DNA from: Chitinophaga sp. sic0106
Lineage (GTDB): Bacteria; Bacteroidota; Bacteroidia; Chitinophagales; Chitinophagaceae
DNA length: 64,000 nt
Assembly: GCF_019219075.1 (NCBI RefSeq)
Contig: NZ_JAHUWJ010000010.1
Location: forward strand, 167,067-231,066
Direction of reading: 5' to 3'
Shown here: positions 1 to 8,067 of the stretch, piece by piece
How positions within the stretch are numbered: position 1 is the stretch's first letter
Layout of the letters: every line of letters starts with the position of its first letter
Made by a program: the position numbers and the translations under genes
Notes under the pieces: generated by a model
What the model was told of the DNA's origin: nothing
The model's database searches: none
What the model saw: the letters and a program-made list of their open reading frames with translations, nothing else

Positions 1-392
1 TTACCGCCACGTACCCGGTTGTTAAGATTGTTTGCGCAGGAGGTACCGAAATCAAATTTCACGGTAATAGGCCATGCACCAATTCCTTCCACAGAAACTT
101 CCGGGCAGGACGACGACGTCTGGAGAGCAGGATCACCTGCTGATAGTCGCGCGGAAGGATCAGGAATCTGCTGTGCAGCACCTGCTGCTACCGCATCAAA
201 TATATCGCTGTAATAGAGGTCCACCTCTGCCTGATAGCCCGCACCGGCCATTACTTGTTTATCACTCTGCTCAGCTACTACCGGATCGGTATTTTTGGCA
301 GCATCTTTTTTACAGGCGAAGAAAAGCGCTGTAATGGATATTCCTGTGAATGTCCATGCCAGCACACGGTTTGTGCAGAAATAGCTTTTCAT
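1..392 (-). CDS. Putative lipoprotein, C-terminal part beyond window
   Basis: The minus-strand frame opens with ATG at 392 and runs off the left edge, so only the first 130 codons are visible. The start MKSYFCTN is followed by a hydrophobic stretch and a lipobox-like ending LFFACKKD, giving a lipidated Cys near residue 28. This is the usual form of Bacteroidota outer-membrane lipoproteins. The rest (QAEVDLYYSDIFDAV... ending in VKFDFGTSCANN) is not a catalytic family I recognise, although the last stretch resembles conserved C-terminal modules of uncharacterised Chitinophagaceae lipoproteins. It is divergent from tatD. Function unknown; localisation is inferred from the signal only. Confidence 0.7.
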   Translation of the reverse strand, partial: MKSYFCTNRVLAWTFTGISITALFFACKKDAAKNTDPVVAEQSDKQVMAGAGYQAEVDLYYSDIFDAVAAGAAQQIPDPSARLSAGDPALQTSSSCPEVSVEGIGAWPITVKFDFGTSCANNLNNRVRGG

Positions 393-428
393 AGTTATAG
401 ATTTTTAGCAATTAGGTTTTTCTGGCTG

Positions 429-436
429 TAACTTTG
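429..436 (+). promoter_or_regulatory. Bacteroidota -7 promoter element (TAACTTTG) for tatD
   Basis: TAACTTTG matches the Bacteroidota consensus TAnnTTTG exactly and lies 40 bp before the chosen tatD ATG. No convincing -33 TTG was seen at the expected distance. An upstream extension of the tatD frame would begin inside or next to this element, which argues for the later start. Confidence 0.5.
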
Positions 437-475
437 TGTAACCTAAAGATAGGATTTTATATTAAAATAAATATT

Positions 476-1246
476 ATGTTTTGGATCGACACCCATGCGC
501 ACCTGTATTCCGAGGAATTTGCAGCCGACAGGCAGGAGATGATAGGTCGCGCCCTGACCCATGGGGTGGACAAGCTGTTTTTACCGAATATAGACGAGGA
601 CTCCATAGAAGGCATGCTGGAGCTGGAAAAGGCTTATCCAGAGCATTGTTTTCCTATGATAGGCATACATCCCTGCTATGTTAAGGAAGACGTTGCAACG
701 CAACTGGAGCTGGTGAAGGCCTGGCTGCAAAAGCGTCCGTTTAAGGCCATTGGCGAGATAGGGCTGGATTTTTACTGGGATAAAACATATCTCACCCAGC
801 AATACCAGGTATTCCAGGAGCAACTGATATTGGCCCGGGAGCATAAGCTGCCGGTGGCGATACATAGCCGGGAGTCCACCCGGGAGTGCATTGATGAGGT
901 TAAAGCCTTACAGAACGGGGATCTTACGGGTGTATTCCATTGTTTTAGCGGTACGCTGGAGGAGGCCAAAGAGATTATTGACCTGGGCTTTTACCTGGGA
1001 ATAGGCGGTGTGGTTACGTTTAAGAAGTCGGGCCTGGATAAAATAGTGGAGCAGCTTGACTTACAACATATTGTGCTGGAAACGGATGCCCCTTACCTGG
1101 CGCCGGTACCTTACCGGGGAAAACGCAATGAGAGCAGCTACATTCCGCTGATCGGTGAAAAGGTGGCAGATGTAAAAAATCTAAAAATAGAAGATGTAGC
1201 CGCCATTACCAGCAGCAATGCCCTTAAATTATTCAAAATGCTCTAA
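476..1246 (+). CDS. tatD: TatD family metal-dependent DNase/hydrolase
   Basis: 256 residues, the usual length for TatD amidohydrolase-fold nucleases. The N-terminus FWIDTHAHLYSEEF carries the HxH metal site. IGEIGLDFYWD holds the bridging Glu, PVAIHSRES and VFHCFSG carry the later metal His residues, and VLETDAPYLAP carries the final catalytic Asp. These are the family's ordered motifs. It is a cytosolic 3'-5' DNase or deoxyribonuclease in characterised homologues. I chose ATG 476 because the protein then begins directly with the conserved beta strand. A 14-codon longer reading starts without support and overlaps the promoter element. The asparaginase gene follows after about 45 bp but has its own promoter motif. 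Confidence 0.93.
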   Translation: MFWIDTHAHLYSEEFAADRQEMIGRALTHGVDKLFLPNIDEDSIEGMLELEKAYPEHCFPMIGIHPCYVKEDVATQLELVKAWLQKRPFKAIGEIGLDFYWDKTYLTQQYQVFQEQLILAREHKLPVAIHSRESTRECIDEVKALQNGDLTGVFHCFSGTLEEAKEIIDLGFYLGIGGVVTFKKSGLDKIVEQLDLQHIVLETDAPYLAPVPYRGKRNESSYIPLIGEKVADVKNLKIEDVAAITSSNALKLFKML

Positions 1247-1258
1247 CCATTTTAAGGA

Positions 1259-1266
1259 TAACTTTG
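1259..1266 (+). promoter_or_regulatory. -7 promoter element (TAACTTTG) for asparaginase
   Basis: An exact TAnnTTTG match immediately follows the tatD stop. Transcription from it would start near 1270, leaving a leader of about 20 nt before ATG 1291. It therefore excludes an upstream TTG at 1264 as the start. No clear -33 element was seen. Confidence 0.5.
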
Positions 1267-1290
1267 CATGCAACTGGCAGACTACGCACA

Positions 1291-2328
1291 ATGAGTAAAA
1301 TTCTGATTATTTACACGGGTGGAACAGTAGGAATGATCTACGACGACAAGACCAAAGCACTTCGCCCGATAGGATTCAATGAGATAAGGAACAATTTACC
1401 TGAGCTATACAGGATGGGAATAGACTTTTACGTCTATGCTTTTAATCCGCCTATTGACTCCTCCGATATGCAACCAGAGATATGGGTAGAACTGGCCAGC
1501 ATCATCGAAGACCGTTACGACCGTTACGACGGGTTTGTAATTCTCCATGGTTCTGATACCATGGCTTTCACTGCATCGGCGCTGAGCTTCATGCTGGAGA
1601 ACTTATCCAAGCCGGTGATCCTTACCGGTTCCCAATTACCAATCGGAAAAATCCGTACCGATGCTAAGGAAAACATCATCACGGCGATGGAGATTGCCTG
1701 TGGTAAACACAATGGCAGCAATATTGCCATGGTGCCTGAAGTATGTATTTACTTCGACTTTTCTTTATTCAGAGGTAACCGTTCCAAAAAGTATAATGCG
1801 GAGAAATTCGAGGCATTCTACACTATGAATTATCCAATTCTGGCGGAAGCGGGTATAGATATCAAATATAAAACACAGGCCATACTCCCTACTCCTGCTG
1901 CCTCCTTAAAAGTGCATAAGGAGCTGGAAACGAATATCACGGTACTGAAACTGTTCCCTGGTATTACACGCCGGGCAGTAGAAGCAACGCTGAATATACC
2001 GGGGCTGAAAGGCGTTATCCTGGAAACATTTGGTAGCGGTAACACCACCACGCAAACCTGGTTTACAGATTGCCTGAAGCGTGTAGCCGACAATGGTGCA
2101 CTGATCCTGGATATTACGCAGTGTGATGGTGGTAGTGTGGAGTTAGGAAAATATGAAACCAGTCAGCACCTCAAAGATCTTGGTGTAGTAAGTGGCCATG
2201 ACCTTACGTTTGAAGCTGCCGTAACCAAACTGATGTTTGTATTGGGCCGGGGGCTTACGCTGGAAGAAAGTAAAGAAATGATGGAAACGCCGCTCCGCGG
2301 GGAGTTGACGTTGTCAGAAGTATATTAG
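1291..2328 (+). CDS. ansA: Type I L-asparaginase
   Basis: 345 residues. ILIIYTGGTVGM at the N-terminus carries the nucleophilic Thr12, and HGSDTMAFTASALSFML carries the second triad region with Asp89-Thr90. Both signatures define the bacterial asparaginase family. It hydrolyses L-asparagine to aspartate and ammonia. There is no signal peptide, so this is a cytosolic type I enzyme. The C-terminal half (VLKLFPGI, GVILETFGSGN, QCDGGSVELGKYETS) is the small domain. Start: ATG 1291 follows the promoter motif; an in-frame TTG 27 bp upstream would sit within it. A strong terminator follows at 2354. Confidence 0.93.
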   Translation: MSKILIIYTGGTVGMIYDDKTKALRPIGFNEIRNNLPELYRMGIDFYVYAFNPPIDSSDMQPEIWVELASIIEDRYDRYDGFVILHGSDTMAFTASALSFMLENLSKPVILTGSQLPIGKIRTDAKENIITAMEIACGKHNGSNIAMVPEVCIYFDFSLFRGNRSKKYNAEKFEAFYTMNYPILAEAGIDIKYKTQAILPTPAASLKVHKELETNITVLKLFPGITRRAVEATLNIPGLKGVILETFGSGNTTTQTWFTDCLKRVADNGALILDITQCDGGSVELGKYETSQHLKDLGVVSGHDLTFEAAVTKLMFVLGRGLTLEESKEMMETPLRGELTLSEVY

Positions 2329-2353
2329 TGTATTTGTAGCAGTTAGCTGCTGC

Positions 2354-2389
2354 AAAACGGGAAGCTGTAAAACGGCTTCCCGTTTTTTT
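2354..2389 (+). terminator. Rho-independent terminator of ansA
   Basis: A perfect 12-bp inverted repeat (AAAACGGGAAGC, 2354-2365, against 2375-2386) with a 9-nt loop, closing in a run of seven T. It lies 25 bp after the ansA stop. Confidence 0.9.
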
Positions 2390-2477
2390 ATGGTCTCAGC
2401 AATTTGCGATATATTTATAGTAGCTTTTTACAACCCCTATACCCCAAAGATTTTACTAACCTCTAAACGATTGCTCT

Positions 2478-3170
2478 ATGAATGCTACTCTTTCACAGAA
2501 AGCTATTGCCGAGTTTTTTGGCACTTTTGTTTTGGTTTTTATTGGCACCGGCAGTGCAGTACTGGCTGGTAGTCACGTAGGTTTCCTGGGTATCGCCTTT
2601 GCATTTGGTATTTCCGTACTGGCGATGGTATACGCGATCGGTTATATTTCCGGCTGCCATATCAATCCGGCCATTACTATTTCCATGCTGGCATTCGGCA
2701 AGATATCAGGTAAAGATGCCGTGGCTTACATCATTGCGCAAATCCTTGGAGCGATACTGGCTTCCGGCATATTGCTGATGATTGCGCAGGGTAAAGCGGA
2801 TTATTCTCTTGCTGCCAATGGCCTGGGGCAAAATGGTGTAGGCGATACTTCACCGGACAAATATGCACAGGGTGCAGGACTGATTGCTGAAATAGTATTG
2901 ACCACCATTTTCCTGATTGTGGTACATGGCAGCACCAGTAAAAACACACCTAATGTTGGCTTTGCCGGCATTGCGATCGGTTTGGCACTGACAATGATTC
3001 ACATCGTAGGTATCCCTGTAACGGGTGTATCAGTAAACCCTGCACGTAGCATCGGACCAGCTATTTTTGTGGGCGGAGCAGCGTTGTCCAACCTGTGGGT
3101 ATTTATCGTAGGACCTATAGTGGGCGGGCTTATTGGGGGAGCCATCTGGAAACTCTACGACAATAAATAA
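2478..3170 (+). CDS. aqpZ: Aquaporin, AqpZ-type water channel
   Basis: 230 residues with six hydrophobic segments and two half-helix loops carrying NPA boxes: CHINPAITISM (NPA at 63-65) and VSVNPARSIGPAIF (NPA at 187-189). Arg190 after the second NPA and the His in TMIHIVGIPVTG form the narrow aromatic/arginine filter of water-selective AqpZ proteins. Glycerol facilitators have a Gly and an Asp at corresponding places. It is an inner-membrane channel for osmotic water flow. The protein begins MNATLSQKAIAEFFGTF, with the conserved AEFxGTF motif near the start. It appears monocistronic and is followed by tRNA-Ser with its own promoter. Confidence 0.93.
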   Translation: MNATLSQKAIAEFFGTFVLVFIGTGSAVLAGSHVGFLGIAFAFGISVLAMVYAIGYISGCHINPAITISMLAFGKISGKDAVAYIIAQILGAILASGILLMIAQGKADYSLAANGLGQNGVGDTSPDKYAQGAGLIAEIVLTTIFLIVVHGSTSKNTPNVGFAGIAIGLALTMIHIVGIPVTGVSVNPARSIGPAIFVGGAALSNLWVFIVGPIVGGLIGGAIWKLYDNK

Positions 3171-3177
3171 AAAAATA

Positions 3178-3207
3178 TTGGAAATATAAATGAAAGGATT
3201 ATCTTTG
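3178..3207 (+). promoter_or_regulatory. Bacteroidota promoter (TTG-N19-TATCTTTG) of tRNA-Ser
   Basis: TTG at 3178-3180, a 19-nt spacer and TATCTTTG at 3200-3207 fit the -33/-7 promoter of this phylum. It is one of the best promoter matches in the window and sits about 50 bp before the tRNA 5' end. Confidence 0.75.
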
Positions 3208-3257
3208 CAACCCTGATCGGAAAAACAACCATTCCGATTTAGTTCAAAGTTAATCAC

Positions 3258-3344
3258 GGAAGAGTGCAGGAGTGGTTGAACTGGCACGCCTGGAAAGTGT
3301 GTATAGGTGAAAGCCTATCAAGGGTTCGAATCCCTTCTCTTCCG
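3258..3344 (+). tRNA. tRNA-Ser (anticodon GGA)
   Basis: An 87-nt cloverleaf. The acceptor stem is GGAAGAG/CTCTTCC. The anticodon stem CACGC/GTGTG closes the loop CTGGAAA with anticodon GGA. There is a long class II variable arm built on ATAGG/CCTAT and a T arm AGGGTTCGAATCCCT. The long variable arm and anticodon identify serine (UCC/UCU codons). The discriminator is G and the CCA end is not encoded. No integrated element is visible at its 3' end. Confidence 0.96.
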
Positions 3345-3424
3345 CAAGCTTTAAGCCCTCAGGTCGTAAGACTTGGGGGCTTTTTGTTATGTGGTTATTT
3401 TCTTGCAGAGAAGTATTTATTGCT

Positions 3425-3787
3425 TCACCCCAGTATCTCTTTCCGGTGATTCATTCCCCAGGCAATAAGTACATCCGCAACAGGTAATACCGACCGTCCA
3501 TACGACGTGAGTGCATATGCTACTACTACCGGGCGTGTATCCATCACCGTTCGCTTTACTATCTTGTTTACCTCCAGGTCCCGCAGTTCTTTCGTCAGCA
3601 TTTTAGCGGAGATGCCTTCCAGCTCGCGCTGCATTTTTTTGAAGTGGTTCGTTTGTTCCTGCCTGTTAGCCAGGTATTGCACGATGAGTAGCTTCCATTT
3701 ACCACCCAGGATTTCCAGTCCGTCGCGCAGGGCGCGGAGTTTAACAAGGCAGGCCGGATCTTCCGGAGGTATCATAAGGTGTTCCAT
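3425..3787 (-). CDS. HxlR family winged-helix regulator
   Basis: 120 residues. CLVKLRALRDGLEILGGKWKLLIVQYL is the characteristic start of HxlR/MarR-like DNA-binding proteins. It is followed by the recognition helix region ISAKMLTKELRDLEVNKIVKR and the wing TRPVVVAYALTSYGRSVLPV. The family usually has a conserved Cys near the N-terminus that can sense redox-active compounds; here CL at residue 13. It is divergent from the NmrA-like gene with 87 bp between starts. Regulation of that neighbour is the expected arrangement but is inferred. The gap holds a repeated AGTTACC motif that could be its operator. Confidence 0.9.
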   Translation of the reverse strand: MEHLMIPPEDPACLVKLRALRDGLEILGGKWKLLIVQYLANRQEQTNHFKKMQRELEGISAKMLTKELRDLEVNKIVKRTVMDTRPVVVAYALTSYGRSVLPVADVLIAWGMNHRKEILG

Positions 3788-3874
3788 ATGTTTTGCAGAT
3801 AGTTTCTTCAGGGTGACTAGTTACCGGGGAGTTACCCACACTAAGATACTTCTTATTACAGGTAATTTAGTTTC

Positions 3875-4732
3875 ATGAAAACAATACTGATAATAGGCGC
3901 CACTGGCCAGCAAGGCGGCGCTACCGCACAGCAGCTGTTACAGCGTGGCTATAATGTTAAGGCACTCACCAGGGATGCAAACAGTGCAGCAGCAAGAAAT
4001 CTGGCGCTGGCCGGCGCCGAAATTATTGAAGGCCACATGGATGACTATACGTTGCTGGTGCAGGAGATGACAGGCGTAGATGGCGTGTTTAGCGTACAGC
4101 CTGGCAGCTGGCAACCTACACCAGCTACCGATACGCTGGAAGCCAACAGAGGCATTGCCATCGCCAAAGCAGCACAGGAAGCGGGTGTACCACATCTGAT
4201 CTATACGTCTGTACTCGGTTCTGAAATGATGGCTACCTTCCGGCCCTTCTTCAAATTCTCCATCGAAACTTTTATCAGGGAGCATAGCATCCCTGCTACT
4301 ATTTTACGGCCTCCCGGATTTATGGAGAATGTATTACTCCCTACCTCCGGTATCGCCGGCGGGAAGCTGTACGATCCCACACCGGCGCATCTGAAAGTAC
4401 CTTATATTGCTACGTGGGATATTGGCACCTTTGCTGTAAAAGCGTTTGATGATCCGGGGGCTTTTATTGGAAAGACATTAGATCTCGCAGGGGATCAACT
4501 CACCGCCACAGAAATAGCAGCTAAAATCGGCGATAAACTGCAAAAAAGCATCACACACGTGCAGGTCCCCATCACGATGCTGACGGAGCAATCCCCGCTC
4601 CTGGGCGAATTATTCGGACACCTGAATACACAGGGCTATCCACAGGTGGATATCGCTGCATTAAAGGCCATACATCCAAAGCTGCTTAGCTTCAGCGAAT
4701 GGCTGGAAACAACACAGGTAATCCCGGTATAA
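3875..4732 (+). CDS. NmrA-like NAD(P)-binding protein (atypical SDR)
   Basis: 285 residues. MKTILIIGATGQQGGATAQQLLQRGYNVKALTRD is a Rossmann fold with the GxxGxxG nucleotide-binding loop of NmrA/quinone-oxidoreductase-2-like atypical short-chain dehydrogenases. GVDGVFSVQP and LIYTSVLGSEM follow the family pattern. The usual YxxxK catalytic pair of classical SDRs is not evident, as in NmrA proteins that bind but may not reduce substrate. Cytosolic. Pairing with a divergent HxlR regulator is a common electrophile- or quinone-stress arrangement. A weak -7-like TAATTTAG lies just before the start. The substrate cannot be told. Confidence 0.88.
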   Translation: MKTILIIGATGQQGGATAQQLLQRGYNVKALTRDANSAAARNLALAGAEIIEGHMDDYTLLVQEMTGVDGVFSVQPGSWQPTPATDTLEANRGIAIAKAAQEAGVPHLIYTSVLGSEMMATFRPFFKFSIETFIREHSIPATILRPPGFMENVLLPTSGIAGGKLYDPTPAHLKVPYIATWDIGTFAVKAFDDPGAFIGKTLDLAGDQLTATEIAAKIGDKLQKSITHVQVPITMLTEQSPLLGELFGHLNTQGYPQVDIAALKAIHPKLLSFSEWLETTQVIPV

Positions 4733-4961
4733 CCCGTTGGCAGGGCTGCACTAAGTACCATCCATGCTGGTTTGTATACTTTCAGCAAATTACTCCAATG
4801 AACACGCTGAATTCTTAGCCGTGGTAAAACTCAGCCCCATTTATAACCGGGAGTTTGTCCGGCCTTCGGCCAGCAAAACTTCCGGTATATCCCTACCCTC
4901 CATGCAACTATTTCCCCCTTTCTGTTTCTTTATAGCGTAACAAGCTATAAAATCATCCGGA

Positions 4962-6047
4962 ATGACGCGAAAACTCCCTGCTTTTGCCTTTTTGTTAACC
5001 TGCATCCTTGTTTGTCAATTCGTATACAGTCAAAGCCTTTCTCAAAAGGCGGACAGCCTTATAGCTACTGTTTTTACAGATAAAAATGGCCCCGGTGGCG
5101 TGTTTATGATCGCACACAAAGGCAAAATTATCTATCAGAAAAGTATTGGCAAAGCCAACCTGGAACTGAATGTGGATATGAACGCCGACCATGTTTTCCA
5201 GCTAGGGTCCATGACCAAACAGTTCACCGCCGTGGCAGTACTTCTGCTGGAGCAGGAAGGAAAATTAAAAACGAGTGATCCGGTATCTACCTATATACCC
5301 GATTATCCGAATGGGAAAAATATTACCATCCACCACCTGTTGACCCATACTTCCGGCATCAAGGATTTCACAAAAATGAAATCCATTTCTACCATTGCCA
5401 CCCAGGAAATGACGCCGAAAATGATGGTGGACTTTTTTAAGAATGAGCAAGTGGACTTCCCGCCGGGCGATCAGTTTGAGTACAATAATTCAGGTTATGT
5501 GCTGCTGGGATATATCATAGAACTGGTAAGTGGAGAAACATATGAAAGCTTTATCACCAGGCATATTTTTGAGAAGGCGGGCATGTCCCATTCCTATTAC
5601 TGCAGCGACCGCAAAGTAATCCCCGGCAGAGCCAGCGGCTACCATAAAAAGGAAACCGGTTATGTGAATAAAACTATTATCAATTTCAGCGTACCGTTTG
5701 CATCCGGAGCGCTAATGTCTACCTTACATGATATGCTGAAATGGCAACAGGCACTGAATGCCAACGTGCTGTTGAATAAGCAGGAACAACAAAAAGCATT
5801 CAGCACGCACCGGCTGAATAACGGCGAAACCTTCACCTATGGATATGGCTGGCACATCAAAAACATTGACGGCGTACCGGACCGGGAACATGGTGGCAGC
5901 ATCTTTGGATTTAAAACCATGGGCGTTTACATCCCCGGTGAAGATATTTATGTACTGGGATTCAGTAACTGTGACTGCAACTCTCCCACGAAAGTCACGA
6001 TGGATATTGCTGTGCTGGCACTGCAAACATTGAGGAAACAAAAATAG
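4962..6047 (+). CDS. Secreted serine hydrolase, class C beta-lactamase fold
   Basis: 361 residues. The first 24 (MTRKLPAFAFLLTCILVCQFVYSQS) are a signal peptide. The SxxK box is LGSMTKQFTA (Ser83, Lys86). The tyrosine box is YNNSGYVLLGYI (Tyr174), and the third motif is a HGGS near the C-terminus in place of KTG. This is the beta-lactamase/D-Ala-D-Ala peptidase/esterase superfamily (Pfam Beta-lactamase). Members act on peptidoglycan stem peptides, D-amino acid peptides or esters in the periplasm, and the substrate is not predictable. It is followed by a second, related hydrolase gene in the same direction after 117 bp. True beta-lactam hydrolysis is unlikely to be the main role. Confidence 0.9.
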   Translation: MTRKLPAFAFLLTCILVCQFVYSQSLSQKADSLIATVFTDKNGPGGVFMIAHKGKIIYQKSIGKANLELNVDMNADHVFQLGSMTKQFTAVAVLLLEQEGKLKTSDPVSTYIPDYPNGKNITIHHLLTHTSGIKDFTKMKSISTIATQEMTPKMMVDFFKNEQVDFPPGDQFEYNNSGYVLLGYIIELVSGETYESFITRHIFEKAGMSHSYYCSDRKVIPGRASGYHKKETGYVNKTIINFSVPFASGALMSTLHDMLKWQQALNANVLLNKQEQQKAFSTHRLNNGETFTYGYGWHIKNIDGVPDREHGGSIFGFKTMGVYIPGEDIYVLGFSNCDCNSPTKVTMDIAVLALQTLRKQK

Positions 6048-6164
6048 TTACCCCTTTTAACCGTTGAATTGCAGCTGATACCGGTAGTATCAGCTGTTTT
6101 ATTTTAAGACATAATTGGTCATGTTAACCAGTAACTGTAAATTGACTGAATAAATAACCTCCCG

Positions 6165-7283
6165 ATGTTCCTGTTGTTTTACTTACTTCCCTTTCTGCAA
6201 CCAATTCCACAGGTAGACAAACCCATACAGGAATTTATGCAACGCTATCATGTACCTGGAATGTCTGTTGCCATTACCTATCATGGCAAGCTCGTGTATG
6301 CGAAAGGGTATGGGTATGCGGATACCACCACTAAAGAAAAAGTAACAGCACATAGTTTGTTTCGTATCGCGAGCGTTTCTAAGACCATAACGGCAACGGC
6401 TATATTTAAACTGGTGGATGAACAAAAATTGAATATCGACCAAACAGTATTTGGCACTGCCGGTATTCTTGGAGATGAATATACGCCTGCCAACGCCAAC
6501 CCGAACCTCTTCAAAGTCACGGTAAAACAGCTGCTGCAGCACACCTCCGGCGGATGGCCAAATGACGGTCGTGATCCAATGTTCCGCTATCTAAAGCTGG
6601 ATGCCAACGCTTTAATGAAGCGCATATTACAGGAAGACACCTTACGCTACCCTCCCGGTGAAATGTACATGTACTCTAACTTTGGCTATTGTATACTGGG
6701 AAGAATTATTGAAAAGGTTGCCGGAGAAAGCTATGAAGAATATGTGCGTAAACATGTGCTACAACCAGCTGGCATCCAGGACATGCACATTGGCGGCAAT
6801 ACCATCTCCCAGAAAAAAATAAATGAAGTAACCTATTACGGACAAAACGGTGAAAAACCCTATGTACATAATATTACCCGAATGGACGCTCATGGTGGAT
6901 GGATTGCCAGCACAACCGACCTGGCCCGCCTGTTAGTAGCCATAGATGGTTTTGAAGATGTTCCCGACATACTTCGCAAACAATCGGTGACTGAAATGAC
7001 TACCGGCTCCTCCGCCAATGCCGGATATGCCAGCGGATGGGCTGTAAACATGTACCGAAACTGGTGGCATGCGGGCTCACTGCCCGGTACCGCCAGCGAA
7101 ATTGTACGCACTGCTAAAGGGTTTAACTGGGTAATACTCTGTAACACCCGTACGGACAAAGCTTTCTTCAACGAACTGGACGGCCTCCTGTGGAAAGCAG
7201 TGAATAACAACAAAACAGCGTGGCCGAAATTGGATTTATTTGGCATCTATAATAAAATCGTAAAAACGCAGGGGCATGATTAA
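6165..7283 (+). CDS. Serine hydrolase, class C beta-lactamase fold
   Basis: 372 residues. A short hydrophobic start (MFLLFYLLPFLQPIPQ) may act as a signal or anchor. The motifs are IASVSKTITA (Ser70, Lys73), MYSNFGYCILGRI (Tyr170) and HAGSLPG as the third box. The mature part begins IQEFMQRYHVPGMSVAITYHGKLVYAKGYGYAD, the usual start of the fold. It is similar in architecture to the gene just upstream and to the one at 15164, but the three diverge too far to be recent duplicates. Probably periplasmic; substrate unknown. Confidence 0.88.
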   Translation: MFLLFYLLPFLQPIPQVDKPIQEFMQRYHVPGMSVAITYHGKLVYAKGYGYADTTTKEKVTAHSLFRIASVSKTITATAIFKLVDEQKLNIDQTVFGTAGILGDEYTPANANPNLFKVTVKQLLQHTSGGWPNDGRDPMFRYLKLDANALMKRILQEDTLRYPPGEMYMYSNFGYCILGRIIEKVAGESYEEYVRKHVLQPAGIQDMHIGGNTISQKKINEVTYYGQNGEKPYVHNITRMDAHGGWIASTTDLARLLVAIDGFEDVPDILRKQSVTEMTTGSSANAGYASGWAVNMYRNWWHAGSLPGTASEIVRTAKGFNWVILCNTRTDKAFFNELDGLLWKAVNNNKTAWPKLDLFGIYNKIVKTQGHD

Positions 7284-7441
7284 GCCAGAACTTACTACTG
7301 ACTTAATGATAGTTACTTAGGAAGGCAATGTAGCAGTGGAATAAAGTACACTGCTGCATTTTTATTGAATTTCGGTAAGGCACAACTCTTTTGGTATCTG
7401 TTTGTTTTTATGGTAGCAGTCTCTTACAAAAAGGCTAAAAA

Positions 7442-7987
7442 ATGATGAAAAAGCTATTCTTTCTGATGTATATGCTGCTGCCGCTACTGGCAGTATCCCA
7501 ATGGAAGACTAACAGTCGCGGCTATGCTTACCTGATGCGGCACAGCAATAACTTTGGCGGAGGTATTATGTACGATTATGGCTTTAACCGCTACCTGGCG
7601 GCAGGCCTGGGAGCGGAGCTCACAGGCTATAACGGCAACCTCATGATCCCTACCTTTGCCGACCTCAAGGTAAAATACCCGACAGGTATGGTGGAGCCCT
7701 TCATAAACGGGCAATTTGGCTACAATAACTACCGCGTAACGTACCAATATCACTACACTGATGGCAACAATAACGCACAGGTGACCAGTTACCAGAAAAC
7801 AGGAAAATATTTCTGGGGTGTAGGGGCAGGCGCTTCTTTGCTGGTGGGGAAAGTAGGGGTGTTTGTATCGTATACTTACCGTGGGTATGTGTATAAGTTC
7901 CCTAAATTCACCGCAAATGGCACGGTGGTGTCGTTCCCGGATGATAAGCCGAATGTGAGCGTGATTAGTGGTGGTATTGTGTTCTAG
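7442..7987 (+). CDS. Small outer-membrane beta-barrel-like protein
   Basis: 181 residues with a signal peptide (MMKKLFFLMYMLLPLLAVSQ). The rest is a run of alternating Gly- and aromatic-rich strands (GGGIMYDYGFNRYLAAGLGAELTGY, FINGQFGYNNYRV, YFWGVGAGASLLVGKVGVFVSYTYRGYVYKF). The end at GGIVF is typical of an eight-stranded barrel with a terminal aromatic residue. This points to an outer-membrane protein of the OmpA-barrel/opacity type. No peptidoglycan-binding domain. A terminator follows at 8024. No specific function can be assigned. Confidence 0.75.
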   Translation: MMKKLFFLMYMLLPLLAVSQWKTNSRGYAYLMRHSNNFGGGIMYDYGFNRYLAAGLGAELTGYNGNLMIPTFADLKVKYPTGMVEPFINGQFGYNNYRVTYQYHYTDGNNNAQVTSYQKTGKYFWGVGAGASLLVGKVGVFVSYTYRGYVYKFPKFTANGTVVSFPDDKPNVSVISGGIVF

Positions 7988-8023
7988 TTATTTTATACAT
8001 AGCAAAGCATTTTTTTTGTTTGC

Positions 8024-8057
8024 AACACCAGTCCGCTGAAGGCAGACTGGTGTTTTT
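8024..8057 (+). terminator. Rho-independent terminator
   Basis: A 10-bp perfect stem (AACACCAGTC, 8024-8033, against 8045-8054) with an 11-nt loop ends in five T on the plus strand. It terminates the barrel-protein gene. On the minus strand no U-run follows. Confidence 0.85.
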
Positions 8058-8067
8058 ATTACAAGGA

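Noticed and set aside
1264..1290. N-terminal extension of the asparaginase from TTG
   Set aside because: The codons overlap the promoter -7 element and precede the conserved start; ATG 1291 fits better.
3258..3344. tRNA-Ser as an integration site
   Set aside because: No integrase, direct repeat of the tRNA 3' end or foreign genes lie next to it.
4962..7283. Antibiotic-resistance beta-lactamases
   Set aside because: The third motifs (HGG, HAG) and overall pattern fit broad serine hydrolases or peptidases; no evidence for resistance enzymes such as AmpC.
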